64,000 nt of DNA from Acinetobacter boissieri (GCF_900096955.1 NZ_FMYL01000007.1:62001-126000); one strand, 5' to 3'. Numbered from the stretch's first letter, positions 1 to 10,025 are shown. A program made the numbers and translations. The notes: a model not told the origin generated them from the sequence alone.

Positions 1-845
1 TGACACGGCTCGTACATGCCTTTACCCTGCTCATCCAATGATGCTGATGGCAACATGCCGATAGAGCCTGTAAGCATTGCCGCTTCATCAGATAAAATAT
101 CACCAAACAGATTACCCGTTACAATGACATCAAACTGTTTTGGTGCACGTACAAGTTGCATCGCTGCATTGTCTACATACATATGTGACAAATTAATCTC
201 TGGATAATTGTCCTTTTGTACTTGAGTCACTGTTTGTTTCCAAAGTTCAGTCACTTCAAGTACATTGGCTTTATCTACCGAACATACTTTACCACCACGT
301 AACTGCGCCATTTCGAAAGCAACTTTTGCAATACGCTTAATTTCAGATTCAGCATAAACGTCTGTGTTATAGCCTTGCTTTTCGCCATTTTCTAATTCAC
401 GAATGCCACGAGGTTGACCAAAGTAAATACCACCTGTGAGTTCACGTACAATCAAAATATCTAAACCAGAAACGACTTCAGGCTTTAGACTCGATGCATC
501 TGCCAGTTGAGGATACAAAATTGCTGGGCGTAAATTAGCAAATAAGTTCAGTTCACTTCTAATTTTAAGTAAACCACGCTCCGGACGAATCGAACGCTCA
601 ATCGTATCCCATTTTGGGCCACCCACTGCCCCCAATAAAATTGCATCAGCCGCTTGCGCCTGCTGACTGGTCACTTCAGGATAAGGGCTACCATGCGCAT
701 CAATTGCAGCACCGCCAAGTAAACCGTGTTGCCAAGTTAAACCTAAATCAAACTTTTGATTCACTTGGGCCAATACCGTTTCTGCCACTTTGACAATTTC
801 AGGGCCAATACCATCGCCCGCTAAAATAAGAATTTGTTTTGACAT
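1..845 (-). CDS. leuB: 3-isopropylmalate dehydrogenase, partial (C-terminus outside window)
   Basis: LeuB oxidises and decarboxylates 3-isopropylmalate to 2-oxoisocaproate in leucine synthesis, using NAD+ and a divalent metal in the cytoplasm. The reading frame starts with ATG at 845 and stays open to base 1, so about 281 residues are present and the last quarter is missing. The N-terminus [17 protein letters not shown] is the family start. Visible motifs are [11 protein letters not shown], the substrate-binding arginines in [10 protein letters not shown], and the metal/cofactor region [16 protein letters not shown]. The frame ends in GMYEPC, the beginning of the conserved EPxHGSAPDI block. 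It is the last gene of the leuC-leuD-lipoprotein-leuB set read on the minus strand. Identification is firm; only the 3' end is unseen. Confidence 0.96.
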   Translation of the reverse strand, partial: MSKQILILAGDGIGPEIVKVAETVLAQVNQKFDLGLTWQHGLLGGAAIDAHGSPYPEVTSQQAQAADAILLGAVGGPKWDTIERSIRPERGLLKIRSELNLFANLRPAILYPQLADASSLKPEVVSGLDILIVRELTGGIYFGQPRGIRELENGEKQGYNTDVYAESEIKRIAKVAFEMAQLRGGKVCSVDKANVLEVTELWKQTVTQVQKDNYPEINLSHMYVDNAAMQLVRAPKQFDVIVTGNLFGDILSDEAAMLTGSIGMLPSASLDEQGKGMYEPC

Positions 846-882
846 AGCATGTTCCACGATCATGTTTTATAAAATAAATTTA

Positions 883-1464
883 TTAGTTGTCTTTCAATGA
901 TTTAAAGTCATTTTTTTGCTCTACAAATTCGCCTAAACCCGTTAAAACATTATAAGGTTTACAAAAACGGCGAATTACACGTTGCCCCTCTAAAAGTTTC
1001 ACACATAACGGGTCTGGTGTAGATAAGCTTAGCAAATTATTATCTCGTTTAATTCGATCTCTATACATACTAAATGTGTAGGTCTGATTTGCTTTAAACT
1101 GATGAATAACATTAATTTTTTCAGCACGATCTAGCGAAATTGGGTAAAACCGAATCACAATTTCTTGTTGTTGTGCAGGTATTGTTAAATACAAATGGTT
1201 TGATTCTAAAGTTGAGCTCAATTGCAATCGAACATAACCTTTTTGAATAGCGTCATAGTCAGCCAAATGCGTGTTTTCATTCACAATACGAACGTGATTC
1301 ACACGCTCAAACTCACATGTTTTTGCGCCATCACAAAAAATTTTCACAGTACTATTATTAGGTAACACTTGTTTTGAAACCAAATGCTTTGGTGTTGTTT
1401 GACATGCGCTGAAACTCAAGCAACACATGCCAATCATCATCATTTTAGCAATCACGTTTTTCAT
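883..1464 (-). CDS. Putative lipoprotein of unknown function, inside the leu cluster
   Basis: A 193-residue protein I do not recognise. The N-terminus has a short positive stretch, a hydrophobic core and FSAC, a plausible though not ideal lipobox with Cys 21 as the lipidated residue. It therefore probably sits on a membrane facing the periplasm. The mature part is rich in beta-type sequence and polar residues and has no catalytic motif that I can see; three more cysteines (in FCDGAKTCEF and near DPLC/RRFC) could form disulfides. It lies between leuD (85 bp) and leuB (37 bp) on the same strand, so it is probably co-transcribed with them, but nothing in the sequence links it to leucine synthesis. 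Gene call confident, function unknown. Confidence 0.8.
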   Translation of the reverse strand: MKNVIAKMMMIGMCCLSFSACQTTPKHLVSKQVLPNNSTVKIFCDGAKTCEFERVNHVRIVNENTHLADYDAIQKGYVRLQLSSTLESNHLYLTIPAQQQEIVIRFYPISLDRAEKINVIHQFKANQTYTFSMYRDRIKRDNNLLSLSTPDPLCVKLLEGQRVIRRFCKPYNVLTGLGEFVEQKNDFKSLKDN

Positions 1465-1549
1465 GGATTTAAGCCAACCTGACGGCGTATATTCAAAAGA
1501 TGACTTATATTAACAAGAGTTTGTTTAACACACCACGAATATCATGAGG

Positions 1550-2200
1550 TTAAGATGAAAGTGAATTAAAAATCCAAGGTTTACGTTTTTTAATTTCATC
1601 TTCATAAGCGTGTATAAGATCATCATCTTGTAAAGTTAAACCAATATCATCCAAACCATTCAGCAAACAATGTTTACGAAATGGATCAACTTCAAATTGA
1701 AATACTTCACCGCTTGTTAAACGAACTTCTTGCGATGCAAGATCAACAGTGATTGTATACCCTTCATTGGCTTGACAAGATTTAATAATAAAATCCACTT
1801 CATCTTCTGACAAAATCACGGGTAACATGCCATTTTTAAAACTATTGTTAAAAAAAATGTCTGCATAACTTGGTGCAATAACAGTACGAAAACCATATTC
1901 ATTGAGTGCCCAAGGCGCATGTTCACGGCTTGAACCACAACCAAAGTTTTTACGTGTCACTAAAATAGTTGCACCTTGATAACGTGCTTGGTTTAGCACA
2001 AAATCTGGGTTTTTAGGGCGTTTATTAATGTCTTGACCAAGATAACCTTCGTCTAAATAACGAAGTTCATCAAATAAATTGTCACCAAAGCCGGTGCGTT
2101 TAATTGATTTTAAAAACTGCTTAGGAATAATGAGATCTGTATCTACATTAGCACGGTCTAAAGGTGCAACAAGTCCAGTTTCAACGATATATGCTTCCAC
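1550..2200 (-). CDS. leuD: 3-isopropylmalate dehydratase small subunit
   Basis: LeuD is the small (swivel-domain) subunit of isopropylmalate isomerase, which with LeuC converts 2-isopropylmalate to 3-isopropylmalate. The 216 residues match the usual length. Motifs: the N-terminal [20 protein letters not shown] block and the active-site loop [15 protein letters not shown] around residues 80-95. The start codon is GTG, with AAGGAG a few bases upstream inside the 11-bp gap after leuC, so the two subunits are translated from one message. The ORF is intact and has no odd features. Identification is firm. Confidence 0.97.
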   Translation of the reverse strand: MEAYIVETGLVAPLDRANVDTDLIIPKQFLKSIKRTGFGDNLFDELRYLDEGYLGQDINKRPKNPDFVLNQARYQGATILVTRKNFGCGSSREHAPWALNEYGFRTVIAPSYADIFFNNSFKNGMLPVILSEDEVDFIIKSCQANEGYTITVDLASQEVRLTSGEVFQFEVDPFRKHCLLNGLDDIGLTLQDDDLIHAYEDEIKKRKPWIFNSLSS

Positions 2201-2211
2201 AGTGTTACTCC

Positions 2212-3630
2212 TTAAAATGTACGAACATCAACAAAATGGCCAGCGATTGCTGCTGCAGCCGCCATTGCTGGACTCACCAAGTGGGTACGCCCGCCATTGC
2301 CTTGACGCCCTTCAAAATTACGGTTTGAAGTTGAAGCACAGTGCTCACCTGACTGTAATTTATCTGCATTCATGGCCAAACACATTGAACAACCCGGTTC
2401 ACGCCACTCAAAACCTGCATCAATAAATACTTGATCTAAACCTTCATTTTCTGCCTGTGACTTCACTAAACCAGAACCAGGAACAACCATTGCTTGCTTG
2501 ATCGTAGCAGCTACTTTACGGCCTTTCACCACTTCTGCTGCTGCACGAATATCTTCAATACGTGAGTTGGTACATGAGCCAATAAACACACGGTCAAGAC
2601 GAATATCTTGTAATGCTTGCCCTTCAGTTAACCCCATATATTGGTATGAACGAATCCAATCGTTACGCTGAACATCATCTTTGGCTTCTGCAAGGGTTGG
2701 CACCATTTTAGATACTGGAATGACCATTTCAGGCGATGTGCCCCAAGACACTTGCGGCTCAATCTCTTCACCTTGTAGCACAACAACCGTATCGAAATGT
2801 GCATCATCATCTGAATGCAATGTATTCCAATATTCAACAGCTTGGTTCCAATCTTGGTCTTTTGGTGCATATGGTCGGTTTTTTACATATTCAATGGTCT
2901 TTTCATCAACAGCCACTAAACCAACACGTGCACCGCCTTCAATGGCCATATTACACACAGTCATACGCCCTTCTATAGACATATCACGGAAGACTTGACC
3001 ACCAAACTCAATGGCATGCCCTGTACCACCAGCAGTACCAATTTTACCAATAATGGCCAATACGACATCTTTAGATGTCACGCCCTGACCCAACTTGCCA
3101 TCAACACGTACAAGCATGTTTTTCATTTTTTTCTGTACTAGACACTGCGTTGCAAGGACATGCTCAACTTCTGATGTACCAATACCGTGTGCCAAACAGC
3201 CAAATGCACCATGTGTTGCCGTGTGTGAATCACCACATACAACCGTCATACCCGGCAATGTTAAACCTTGCTCTGGACCAACGACATGCACAATACCCTG
3301 ACGAATATCGTTAATACCAAACTGTACAACATTAAAGCTTTTACAGTTATCATCTAAAGTCTGCACTTGAATTCGAGAAGTATTGTCTTCAATCCCTGCG
3401 ATGCCTTGCTCACGTTCTTTTTTCGAAGTGGGTACATTATGGTCTGGTGTTGCAACATTTGCCCCTAAACGCCACGGCTGACGACCTGCCAATACAAGAC
3501 CTTCGAAAGCTTGTGGTGAGGTCACTTCATGTAAAAGTTGTCGGTCAATATAGATTAAACTTGAGCCATCATCGCGTTGTTTAACTAAATGATCATCCCA
3601 TAATTTATCGTATAACGTTTTGCCTGCCAT
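2212..3630 (-). CDS. leuC: 3-isopropylmalate dehydratase large subunit
   Basis: LeuC is the aconitase-like large subunit that carries the 4Fe-4S cluster and performs the isomerisation in leucine synthesis together with LeuD. The three cluster cysteines are visible: one in [10 protein letters not shown] (about residue 352) and two in [10 protein letters not shown] (about residues 411 and 414). The [15 protein letters not shown] block is also present. The frame is open from 3645, but I start at the ATG at 3630 because GGAG lies 9 bases before it and [12 protein letters not shown] is the family N-terminus; this gives 472 residues. It is the first gene of the minus-strand leu group, divergent from a LysR gene that may control it. 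Firm identification. Confidence 0.97.
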   Translation of the reverse strand: MAGKTLYDKLWDDHLVKQRDDGSSLIYIDRQLLHEVTSPQAFEGLVLAGRQPWRLGANVATPDHNVPTSKKEREQGIAGIEDNTSRIQVQTLDDNCKSFNVVQFGINDIRQGIVHVVGPEQGLTLPGMTVVCGDSHTATHGAFGCLAHGIGTSEVEHVLATQCLVQKKMKNMLVRVDGKLGQGVTSKDVVLAIIGKIGTAGGTGHAIEFGGQVFRDMSIEGRMTVCNMAIEGGARVGLVAVDEKTIEYVKNRPYAPKDQDWNQAVEYWNTLHSDDDAHFDTVVVLQGEEIEPQVSWGTSPEMVIPVSKMVPTLAEAKDDVQRNDWIRSYQYMGLTEGQALQDIRLDRVFIGSCTNSRIEDIRAAAEVVKGRKVAATIKQAMVVPGSGLVKSQAENEGLDQVFIDAGFEWREPGCSMCLAMNADKLQSGEHCASTSNRNFEGRQGNGGRTHLVSPAMAAAAAIAGHFVDVRTF

Positions 3631-3872
3631 GTCGTTGTACTCCATTGGACTGGGTGCGTTTTAGGTTGCTTATAGCGTATTATAACTCGAGTCTATCATA
3701 AATCTAATTTATCATTTTTATATATCATTAAACTTTTTGGAATAATTCTAATACATTCTTTTACGTGATATAAACCATTGAACAGAATCTATATCGTTCG
3801 GAATTTGCATAAAAAAAAATAATAAGATATATAATATTGTATAAATTATTTTTTTAATCTATGGGGTAAACC
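3631..3872. promoter_or_regulatory. Divergent control region between leuC and the LysR gene
   Basis: About 240 bp of very A+T-rich DNA separate the start of leuC from the start of the LysR gene. LysR regulators usually bind such shared regions at T-N11-A dyads. The sequence contains short dyads of the ATTC/GAAT type (around 3739-3750 and 3796-3803), but none is convincing enough to name as the operator. Both promoters must lie here; I cannot place -35 and -10 boxes with confidence. Confidence 0.45.
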
Positions 3873-4748
3873 ATGAATCTTGCTGCTTTTGAAGCATTTG
3901 TCAAAGTCATGGAAACAGGCTCTATTTCTCTAGCCGCTGATTTATTATTTATCACACAACCTGCTGTAACTAAACGCATTCACAATGTCGAGTCTTATTT
4001 TAACGTCCGACTTTTTGAATCTGCCGGTCGTGGGATTCAACCAACTCAAGTGGCCCATAGCCTACTACCACAAGTTAAAACGTGGTTAAACGAACTTGGA
4101 AGTATTCAACATACACTAAGCCATGAACATGAATCTGTTCAAGGGCTACTTAAACTCGGTACAAGTCACCACATTGGACTACATCATTTACCTCAATATT
4201 TAAAACACTATGTACAACAGTACCCTCAAGTCATACTCGACGTGAAATTTGTAGATTCAGAACAAGCACATGAACATGTTCTTGCCGGTGATTTAGAAAT
4301 TGCCTTTTTGACTTTACCGCCAAAACTTGATGAACGCCTAAACTACATCTCACTTTGGGAAGATCCACTTATTTTTGTCGCAGCGCCGTTTCATCCACTT
4401 GCAACAGTCAAGCAACTAAGCCTTGAACAATTAATAACATACCCAAGTTTACTCCCTGCGGCCAAAACCTATACCAGTCAAATTACGTTAGCCGAGTTTG
4501 AAAAACAAAATTTACGCCCTAAAGTAAGCATGACCAATAATCCTTTAGAATCTATTCGAATGCTTGCTGCTATTGGTTTGGGGTGGTCTGTTCTACCACA
4601 AACCTTACTCAATGATGAGTTGGTTCGCTTAGATCTCGATATTGAATTAAAAAGAACCCTTGGTATGGTATGGCACCCAAACCGTAGCCAATCTAAAGCC
4701 AATCAAGCATTGATTCGTTTTATGCAATCGCAACAATCTTATGCTTAG
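3873..4748 (+). CDS. LysR-family transcriptional regulator, divergent from leuC
   Basis: A 291-residue LysR-type regulator. The N-terminal winged helix-turn-helix is clear (AAFEAFVKVMETGSISLAAD, then ITQPAVTKRIHNVESYFNVR), followed by a periplasmic-binding-protein-like effector domain from about residue 90 to the end. GGGGTAAACC stands just ahead of the ATG. Divergent placement next to leuC suggests that it controls the leu genes, the usual LysR arrangement, but the effector and target are not shown by the sequence. LeuO or another amino-acid-responsive member is possible; I do not assign a symbol. Confidence 0.9.
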   Translation: MNLAAFEAFVKVMETGSISLAADLLFITQPAVTKRIHNVESYFNVRLFESAGRGIQPTQVAHSLLPQVKTWLNELGSIQHTLSHEHESVQGLLKLGTSHHIGLHHLPQYLKHYVQQYPQVILDVKFVDSEQAHEHVLAGDLEIAFLTLPPKLDERLNYISLWEDPLIFVAAPFHPLATVKQLSLEQLITYPSLLPAAKTYTSQITLAEFEKQNLRPKVSMTNNPLESIRMLAAIGLGWSVLPQTLLNDELVRLDLDIELKRTLGMVWHPNRSQSKANQALIRFMQSQQSYA

Positions 4749-4766
4749 ATTTTCAACGTATTATCT

Positions 4767-5132
4767 ATGGACTCATTTAAAATGAAATTTAAAGTCATAA
4801 AAAAATACGAGAGCCAGTACAAAAAACCAATTGTGGTCACATGCGGCACAAAAATAGAAATAGGTTTAGAAGATGAGCAATGGAAAGGTTGGTTTTTTTG
4901 TAAGACACATGACAATCGTGGCTGGATTCCTAAGCAAGTCATAGACTTCAAAAGCGATACCGAAGGTTTGATTATAAAAGACTACACTGCAAAAGAATTA
5001 GATGCTAAGAAAGGTGATCTTATCGAAAAAATAGTGGAACTTAACGAATGGATATGGGGTGTAAATCAATCAACACTAGATAAAGGATGGATACCTTTAG
5101 ATGTACTGCAAAAATGTATAGAAGATAAATAA
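4767..5132 (+). CDS. Small protein with two SH3-like repeats, unknown function
   Basis: A 121-residue protein without signal peptide or membrane segment. It reads as two SH3-like beta modules. The first, about residues 8-55, ends in NRGWIPKQVIDF; the second, about 66-117, ends in DKGWIPLDVLQ. Both repeats share the pattern of a short Tyr-containing strand, a charged diverging turn, a Trp pair and GWIP. Such domains usually bind short peptides or other proteins. The start is uncertain: no good ribosome-binding site precedes 4767, and an in-frame ATG at 4782 is possible. It begins 18 bp after the LysR stop and may share its transcript. No partner or pathway is evident. Confidence 0.65.
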   Translation: MDSFKMKFKVIKKYESQYKKPIVVTCGTKIEIGLEDEQWKGWFFCKTHDNRGWIPKQVIDFKSDTEGLIIKDYTAKELDAKKGDLIEKIVELNEWIWGVNQSTLDKGWIPLDVLQKCIEDK

Positions 5133-5489
5133 CATACATGTCACATTAAACAATACCCATTGATAGTCGATTAATATTCTGATTATCATAAATTTGTATA
5201 GGTGCTTTCAACAGATCTTACTCATAATAAATTTTTTAGGCATACACATCGTCCTAAAATAAATATTGAATCGCTATAACAGCTAATCAAACCTTGATTA
5301 AGTTTATGCAAGCACCAAATTAAAAATACCTAAGGGTTTAATATTCGGTATATTTGCTACCAAAGCATGATGCACTTTATATGCTCTAACATATTAGAAA
5401 TAGATGAGTGCTACTTTGATGCTTGGCAATTCGTTTTTCTGCAATAATTTAGTGTTATATTTATCATTTTTAATTTAAAAGTAATTAAT
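5133..5489. other. Gene-free A+T-rich spacer
   Basis: I find no coding frame, RNA gene or clear terminator here. The only structure noticed is a short dyad, TAATCAA-acc-TTGATTA, at 5284-5300, which could be an operator for the downstream small membrane-protein gene but could also be chance in such A+T-rich DNA. Confidence 0.4.
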
Positions 5490-5831
5490 ATGTCAAACTT
5501 TGTCAGTAATGAAGATCAATTAAATGTAGCGCTTGAAAATAATCAACAGACAATTGAAGTAAGAGGTTCTTTTGCCAACGATGTCGCTAGAAGAAAAAAT
5601 ATTATGCCAAGTATGGTGAAAAATGTACTTTTGGGTATGATCATCTCTGTTATCGCCATGATCTATTCTGGTATAGAATTCGCTACAATACTTATTGTGA
5701 CGAGTACTACTGTTGTATTTATTCTTGGTATATTATTTTTAATTACTCGTAGTTCTGAATTTAAAAAAATCAACCAAGATTATATAATAAAAGATAAATC
5801 AACTGACTACCTACTTTTAAAAAGAAAATAA
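5490..5831 (+). CDS. Small membrane protein of unknown function
   Basis: A 113-residue protein. The first 45 residues are soluble and polar (EDQLNVALENNQQTIEVRGS). Two adjacent hydrophobic segments follow, about residues 47-66 and 68-90, predicting a membrane hairpin, and then a short lysine-rich cytoplasmic tail ending in LLKRK. The motif of a helix followed by TIEVRGSFAND resembles the N-terminus of other small bacterial membrane proteins of unknown role, which I cannot name. No good ribosome-binding site is seen before the ATG, so the start is tentative. It stands alone between a long spacer and a convergent phosphatase gene. Confidence 0.6.
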   Translation: MSNFVSNEDQLNVALENNQQTIEVRGSFANDVARRKNIMPSMVKNVLLGMIISVIAMIYSGIEFATILIVTSTTVVFILGILFLITRSSEFKKINQDYIIKDKSTDYLLLKRK

Positions 5832-5844
5832 GTATATAAAATAA

Positions 5845-5890
5845 AACCTTACAAAAGTATAAATTAAAATTTCATTACTTTCGTAAGGTT
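5845..5890 (-). terminator. Hairpin between convergent genes
   Basis: AACCTTAC and AAAGTA pair with TACTTT and GTAAGGTT across an A/T loop. On the minus strand the stem is followed by TTTTATTTTA, so it best serves the HAD gene; it may also stop the plus-strand gene. Confidence 0.55.
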
Positions 5891-5909
5891 GCTTTACACC
5901 AAATAAACT

Positions 5910-6563
5910 TTAAATAATAGACCAATCTAAAATCGGCCAACCTTTTTCAGTTGCAAGATGACTTAACCGCTCATCAGGCACTACAGCAAATGCATGGGTG
6001 GCATATTCAAGTAAAAAACGATCATTAAATGAATCTGAATATGCCCAGCTTTCTTCAACATTCCGACCCTTTAGCCACTGCTCTAAACGCACCAATTTCC
6101 CCGCTTGAAAGCAAGGTGTGCCTACCACATGCCCTGTGTAGCAACCATTTTTTTGCTCAGCTTGTGTCGCAATCACCTGCGTAATACCAAAAGCATTAAA
6201 AATAGGCGTTGTGATAAAATCATTTGTTGCCGTAATGCCCACGATTTCATGACCAAGCGATTGATGGTATTTCACTTGCTCTAAACCTTCAGGTCGCATT
6301 TGTGGTGCAATCACTTTTTGCATAAAACACGTGTGAACCTTTGCAAGTGTAACTTGATCATGTTGTGTTAAAAACTCAAAAACAAATTCATTATAAGCAA
6401 TGACATCCAGTTGACCTGTTTTATAATCTTCATAAAATTGATCATTCATTTCACGATGACGTTTTTCATCAACCAAACCCTCTTGAATCAAAAACTCTCC
6501 CCAAGAATGATCTGAGTCGATATTTAATAAGGTGTGATCTAAGTCAAATAAAGCCAATTTCAT
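5910..6563 (-). CDS. HAD-superfamily IB hydrolase (phosphoserine-phosphatase-like)
   Basis: A phosphatase of the HAD fold. Motif I is FDLDHTLLNID near the N-terminus, with the nucleophile and acid/base aspartates. Motif II is the GITATND region, and motif III/IV is the lysine and Asp pair around WAYSDSFNDRFLLEYA near residue 190. The arrangement matches the IB subfamily whose members resemble SerB and CicA. The substrate cannot be read from the sequence. I start at the ATG at 6563 (217 residues) because GAGAG lies 6 bases before it; the frame extends to another ATG at 6575. It is divergent from rppH and shares the 186-bp gap with it. Confidence 0.88.
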   Translation of the reverse strand: MKLALFDLDHTLLNIDSDHSWGEFLIQEGLVDEKRHREMNDQFYEDYKTGQLDVIAYNEFVFEFLTQHDQVTLAKVHTCFMQKVIAPQMRPEGLEQVKYHQSLGHEIVGITATNDFITTPIFNAFGITQVIATQAEQKNGCYTGHVVGTPCFQAGKLVRLEQWLKGRNVEESWAYSDSFNDRFLLEYATHAFAVVPDERLSHLATEKGWPILDWSII

Positions 6564-6749
6564 GAAAACTCTCATTTAATTTAAATAATAAAGAAAAAAA
6601 ATGTAAATCAATCACCGATTAAGGTCAGAAATTCGTTAAGATCATAGCAATTTTTAATAAGATTCTACGATCTTTTTTTTACAAGCGTATGCTAAATACT
6701 TTTATTTAATTGAGATCTATAAAAATCAGCACAATATATAGGTAGCCAG

Positions 6750-7223
6750 ATGATCGACTCCGAAGGTTTCCGACCCAATGTCGGGATCATTTTGGCAAAC
6801 GATAATGGACAAGTGTTATGGGCAAAACGCATTGGACACAATGCTTGGCAATTTCCACAAGGTGGTATACAACAAGGTGAAACCCCTGAACAAGCACTTT
6901 ATAGAGAGCTTAGAGAAGAAGTTGGCCTGCTTCCCGAACACGTCCAAATGATTGCACAAACCAAAGGTTGGTTACGCTATCGTTTGCCACACCGATACAT
7001 TCGTTCAGGCTCTGAACCGATTTGTATTGGACAGAAACAAAAATGGTTTTTATTACGACTCATCGCACCAACCAAGTACATACAGCTGAATTTATCTCAG
7101 CCACCAGAGTTTGATCAGTGGCAATGGGTCAGTTATTGGTACCCACTTGGGCAAGTAGTCAACTTTAAGAGAGATGTTTACCGAAAGGCTATGGTTGAAC
7201 TTTCGGTACAGTTTTTACACTAA
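6750..7223 (+). CDS. rppH: RNA pyrophosphohydrolase (Nudix)
   Basis: RppH removes pyrophosphate from the 5' end of triphosphorylated mRNA and so starts 5'-end-dependent decay, mainly by RNase E. The 157-residue sequence starts [15 protein letters not shown], the family signature, and carries the Nudix box [20 protein letters not shown] at about residues 38-57, followed by VGL. The C-terminal [12 protein letters not shown] is also typical. It lies just ahead of ptsP, the usual order in many gammaproteobacteria, with a 90-bp gap that may hold a separate ptsP promoter. rne, encoding its functional partner, lies about 12 kb downstream. Firm identification. Confidence 0.96.
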   Translation: MIDSEGFRPNVGIILANDNGQVLWAKRIGHNAWQFPQGGIQQGETPEQALYRELREEVGLLPEHVQMIAQTKGWLRYRLPHRYIRSGSEPICIGQKQKWFLLRLIAPTKYIQLNLSQPPEFDQWQWVSYWYPLGQVVNFKRDVYRKAMVELSVQFLH

Positions 7224-7313
7224 AAATAAATCAAAAGAGGCATTTTTAGTGAGTGATTATTCTTAATGATACTGTTATAACTAAAGCGATAAATTGCTCA
7301 GGAGTATGCATTT

Positions 7314-9608
7314 ATGTCGAATATGCAACTAGACACATTAAGGCGCATTGTACAAAAAATCAATGCCTCTAACGATTTATCTGAATCGTTAGATATTATG
7401 GTCAAACAAGTGTCTGAAGCTATGGACGTTGATGTATGTTCGATTTACTTACTCGACGAGCGAAATCAATGCTATTTACTGATGGCGAGTAAAGGACTAA
7501 ATGTTGAGTCCGTTGGCCACGTTTCACTACAGTTCGGCGAAGGTTTAGTCGGTTTAGTCGGACAAAGAGAAGAAATTGTCAATCTTGAACGCGCATCAGA
7601 ACACGAACAATATGCGTATTTCCCAGAAACGGGTGAAGAAATTTACAACTCATTTATGGGTGTACCTGTCATGTATCGCCGTAAAGTGATGGGCGTTTTG
7701 GTGGTGCAAAATAAAGAACGTCAAGACTTTAGTGAAGCAGCTGAATCATTTTTGGTTACGCTGTGCGCACAGCTCTCAGGGGTCATTGCGCATGCTCATG
7801 CGGTCAGTAGTGCAGATCTCTTTCGAAAAGTCACCAATATTTCCAATTACAAAATCTTTCAGGGTGCTGCAGGCTCTGGAGGGATTGCTTTAGGCCGTGC
7901 TATTGTTCTCTACCCTCCCTCTGATATTTCGGCTGTACCAGAGCGAGAAGCTGAAGACATTAGTGAACAGCTTGGATTACTCGACCAAGCAGTCATTGCA
8001 GTCCGTGAAGACATCAAACGCCTAGATGAAAAAATGAAAGACTCTCTCATGTCTGATGAGCGGGCTCTGTTTAGTATTTTCTTACGTATGCTTGATGACT
8101 ACGCTCTCCCTCAAGAAATTAAAGAAGAAATTCGCACAGGCCATTGGGCTCAAGGCGCTGTGCGTATTGTACTAGAACGCCACATTGCTCATTTTGCACA
8201 GATGGAAGATGACTATTTACGTGAGCGAGTGTCTGATTTAAAAGACTTAGGGCGACGAATTTTAGCGTCACTACAAGAAGCTGATGCAAGCCACAAAGAG
8301 TTAAGCTCAGACAGTATTTTAATCGGAGATGAAATTAGTACCGCAGCCTTAGTTGAATTACCGCTTGATAAAATTGCCGCTATTGTTACAACAGAAGGTG
8401 CCGCTAACTCACACATGGTCATCGTGGCACGTGCTTTAGGCATTCCAACCGTTGTTGGTGTGACTGAACTGCCAATTAATACTCTCGATGACGTGGAAAT
8501 GATTGTGGATGCTTACCAAGGCAAAGTCACCATTAATCCACCCCGTAGATTACGCCAGCGTTATAAAGAAATTCAAAAAGAAGAAGAACAAATTGCCAAA
8601 GACTTAAAGCAATATGAAACTAAAGATGCCATCACTCCAGATGGTATTGCCATGCAACTATTGGTCAATACTGGACTGATGATTGACGTTGTCCGTGGTG
8701 TACAACGTGGGGCAAAAGGGGTTGGGTTATATCGTAGTGAAATTCCGTTTATGCTTCGTGACCGCTTTCCTGGCGAAGAAGAACAACGCGTTATTTACCG
8801 CCAACAACTGAGTCACTTTGCGGGTAAACCTGTCACCATGCGTACTTTAGATATTGGTGCAGATAAAGAACTGCCTTACTTTAGCATTAAGGAGGCCAAC
8901 TCTGCATTGGGTTGGCGTGGACTACGCTTTACATTGGATCATCCAGAAATTTTTTCATCGCAAATTCGGGCCATGCTTAAAGCAAATATTGGTTTAAATA
9001 ACTTACATATCTTATTACCGATGGTCACCAGCATTAGTGAAGTGGAAGAAGTACTGTATTTACTAGAAAGAGATTGCAAAGCCATTCAAGAAGAAGAACA
9101 GGTCAATATTACCAAACCCAAATTAGGTATTATGGTTGAAGTACCAAGCGTACTGTTTCAAATTCGTGAGTTTTCAGGTCTAGTTGATTTTTTCTCTGTG
9201 GGTTCAAATGATTTAACTCAATACTTATTGGCAGTAGATCGTAATAATCCACATGTCTCAGGTGTGTACTCTCACTTTCACCCTGCTGTATTACGTGCCC
9301 TGAATCGCTTAGTACAAGACTGCCACCAATACAATAAACCAATTAGTATTTGTGGTGAAATGGCAGGTGATCCGCTATCTGCTATTTTACTCATGGCCAT
9401 GGGGTTTAATACCCTCTCCATGAGCTCAAGCAATATTTTAAGAGTCCGTAAAGCCATTTGCCATATACCTATGCAAGATGCGCAAGCACTCTTGGCACAT
9501 GTGCTCACCTTAGATAATCCACTCATGATTAAAAGTTGGGTAGAAAACTATTTCAAAACCAACGGCTTATCAGACATGGTCATCACCAATCGCTTAATTA
9601 CTAGTTAA
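7314..9608 (+). CDS. ptsP: Phosphoenolpyruvate-protein phosphotransferase, nitrogen PTS enzyme I
   Basis: EI-Ntr takes phosphate from phosphoenolpyruvate and starts the regulatory nitrogen PTS chain (PtsP to NPr to EIIA-Ntr); no sugar is transported. The 764 residues show the expected order: a GAF sensor domain (about 1-165), the EI N-terminal domain, the swivelling phosphohistidine domain with active His near residue 367 in GAANSHMVIVARALGIP, and the PEP-binding TIM barrel with TLDIGADKELPYF, VEVPSVLFQI, FFSVGSNDLTQYLLAVDR and the cysteine in SICGEMAGDP. AGGAG lies upstream of the ATG. The downstream small gene is only a few bases away and probably co-transcribed. Firm identification. Confidence 0.96.
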   Translation: MSNMQLDTLRRIVQKINASNDLSESLDIMVKQVSEAMDVDVCSIYLLDERNQCYLLMASKGLNVESVGHVSLQFGEGLVGLVGQREEIVNLERASEHEQYAYFPETGEEIYNSFMGVPVMYRRKVMGVLVVQNKERQDFSEAAESFLVTLCAQLSGVIAHAHAVSSADLFRKVTNISNYKIFQGAAGSGGIALGRAIVLYPPSDISAVPEREAEDISEQLGLLDQAVIAVREDIKRLDEKMKDSLMSDERALFSIFLRMLDDYALPQEIKEEIRTGHWAQGAVRIVLERHIAHFAQMEDDYLRERVSDLKDLGRRILASLQEADASHKELSSDSILIGDEISTAALVELPLDKIAAIVTTEGAANSHMVIVARALGIPTVVGVTELPINTLDDVEMIVDAYQGKVTINPPRRLRQRYKEIQKEEEQIAKDLKQYETKDAITPDGIAMQLLVNTGLMIDVVRGVQRGAKGVGLYRSEIPFMLRDRFPGEEEQRVIYRQQLSHFAGKPVTMRTLDIGADKELPYFSIKEANSALGWRGLRFTLDHPEIFSSQIRAMLKANIGLNNLHILLPMVTSISEVEEVLYLLERDCKAIQEEEQVNITKPKLGIMVEVPSVLFQIREFSGLVDFFSVGSNDLTQYLLAVDRNNPHVSGVYSHFHPAVLRALNRLVQDCHQYNKPISICGEMAGDPLSAILLMAMGFNTLSMSSSNILRVRKAICHIPMQDAQALLAHVLTLDNPLMIKSWVENYFKTNGLSDMVITNRLITS

Positions 9609-9622
9609 CACGAGTGAGTCAC

Positions 9623-10009
9623 ATGATGCATAATATGCCAATGCACCCATCTTTAGGCCCACACGAGTACAAAGAATTATCACTCATGCTGGCCAATAAA
9701 AAACCATTGGCATTATTCTATACAGACTCAGAAATGCCGGAAGAATTTACACCACACTTAGCAAGTGGTCGACTACATTGTACCCAATTCGCGCGCCAAT
9801 TTATGTTTAAAGATGAACCGCATGAAATTGTTTATTCCATTATTTCACATGCGCCAAACACCCCGAATGTACAGCGTTTAATTGAAGTCATCAAAATGAC
9901 ATTTACTGTGGGGTTTTCGGTCCCTTTAGAGCGAGAAATTGGTCAACTACTCGGTTATGATGACGCAGATATTGAATATTATATTCAACGTCTAAGCCGT
10001 TCCATTTAA
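9623..10009 (+). CDS. Small conserved-looking protein downstream of ptsP, unknown function
   Basis: About 128 residues, soluble, without signal peptide or recognised domain. The N-terminus is rich in Met and His (MMHNMPMHPSLGPHEYKE). The middle (PLALFYTDSEMPEEFTPHLA) and the end (GQLLGYDDADIEYYIQRLSR) look like a small alpha/beta protein. The frame is open from a GTG at 9614 only 5 bases after the ptsP stop; I prefer the ATG at 9623, which has GAGTGAG ahead of it. It is clearly in the ptsP transcription unit and ends at a strong terminator, so a link with the nitrogen PTS is possible, but nothing in the sequence shows it. Confidence 0.75.
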   Translation: MMHNMPMHPSLGPHEYKELSLMLANKKPLALFYTDSEMPEEFTPHLASGRLHCTQFARQFMFKDEPHEIVYSIISHAPNTPNVQRLIEVIKMTFTVGFSVPLEREIGQLLGYDDADIEYYIQRLSRSI

Positions 10010-10025
10010 AAAATATAGTTTACAT

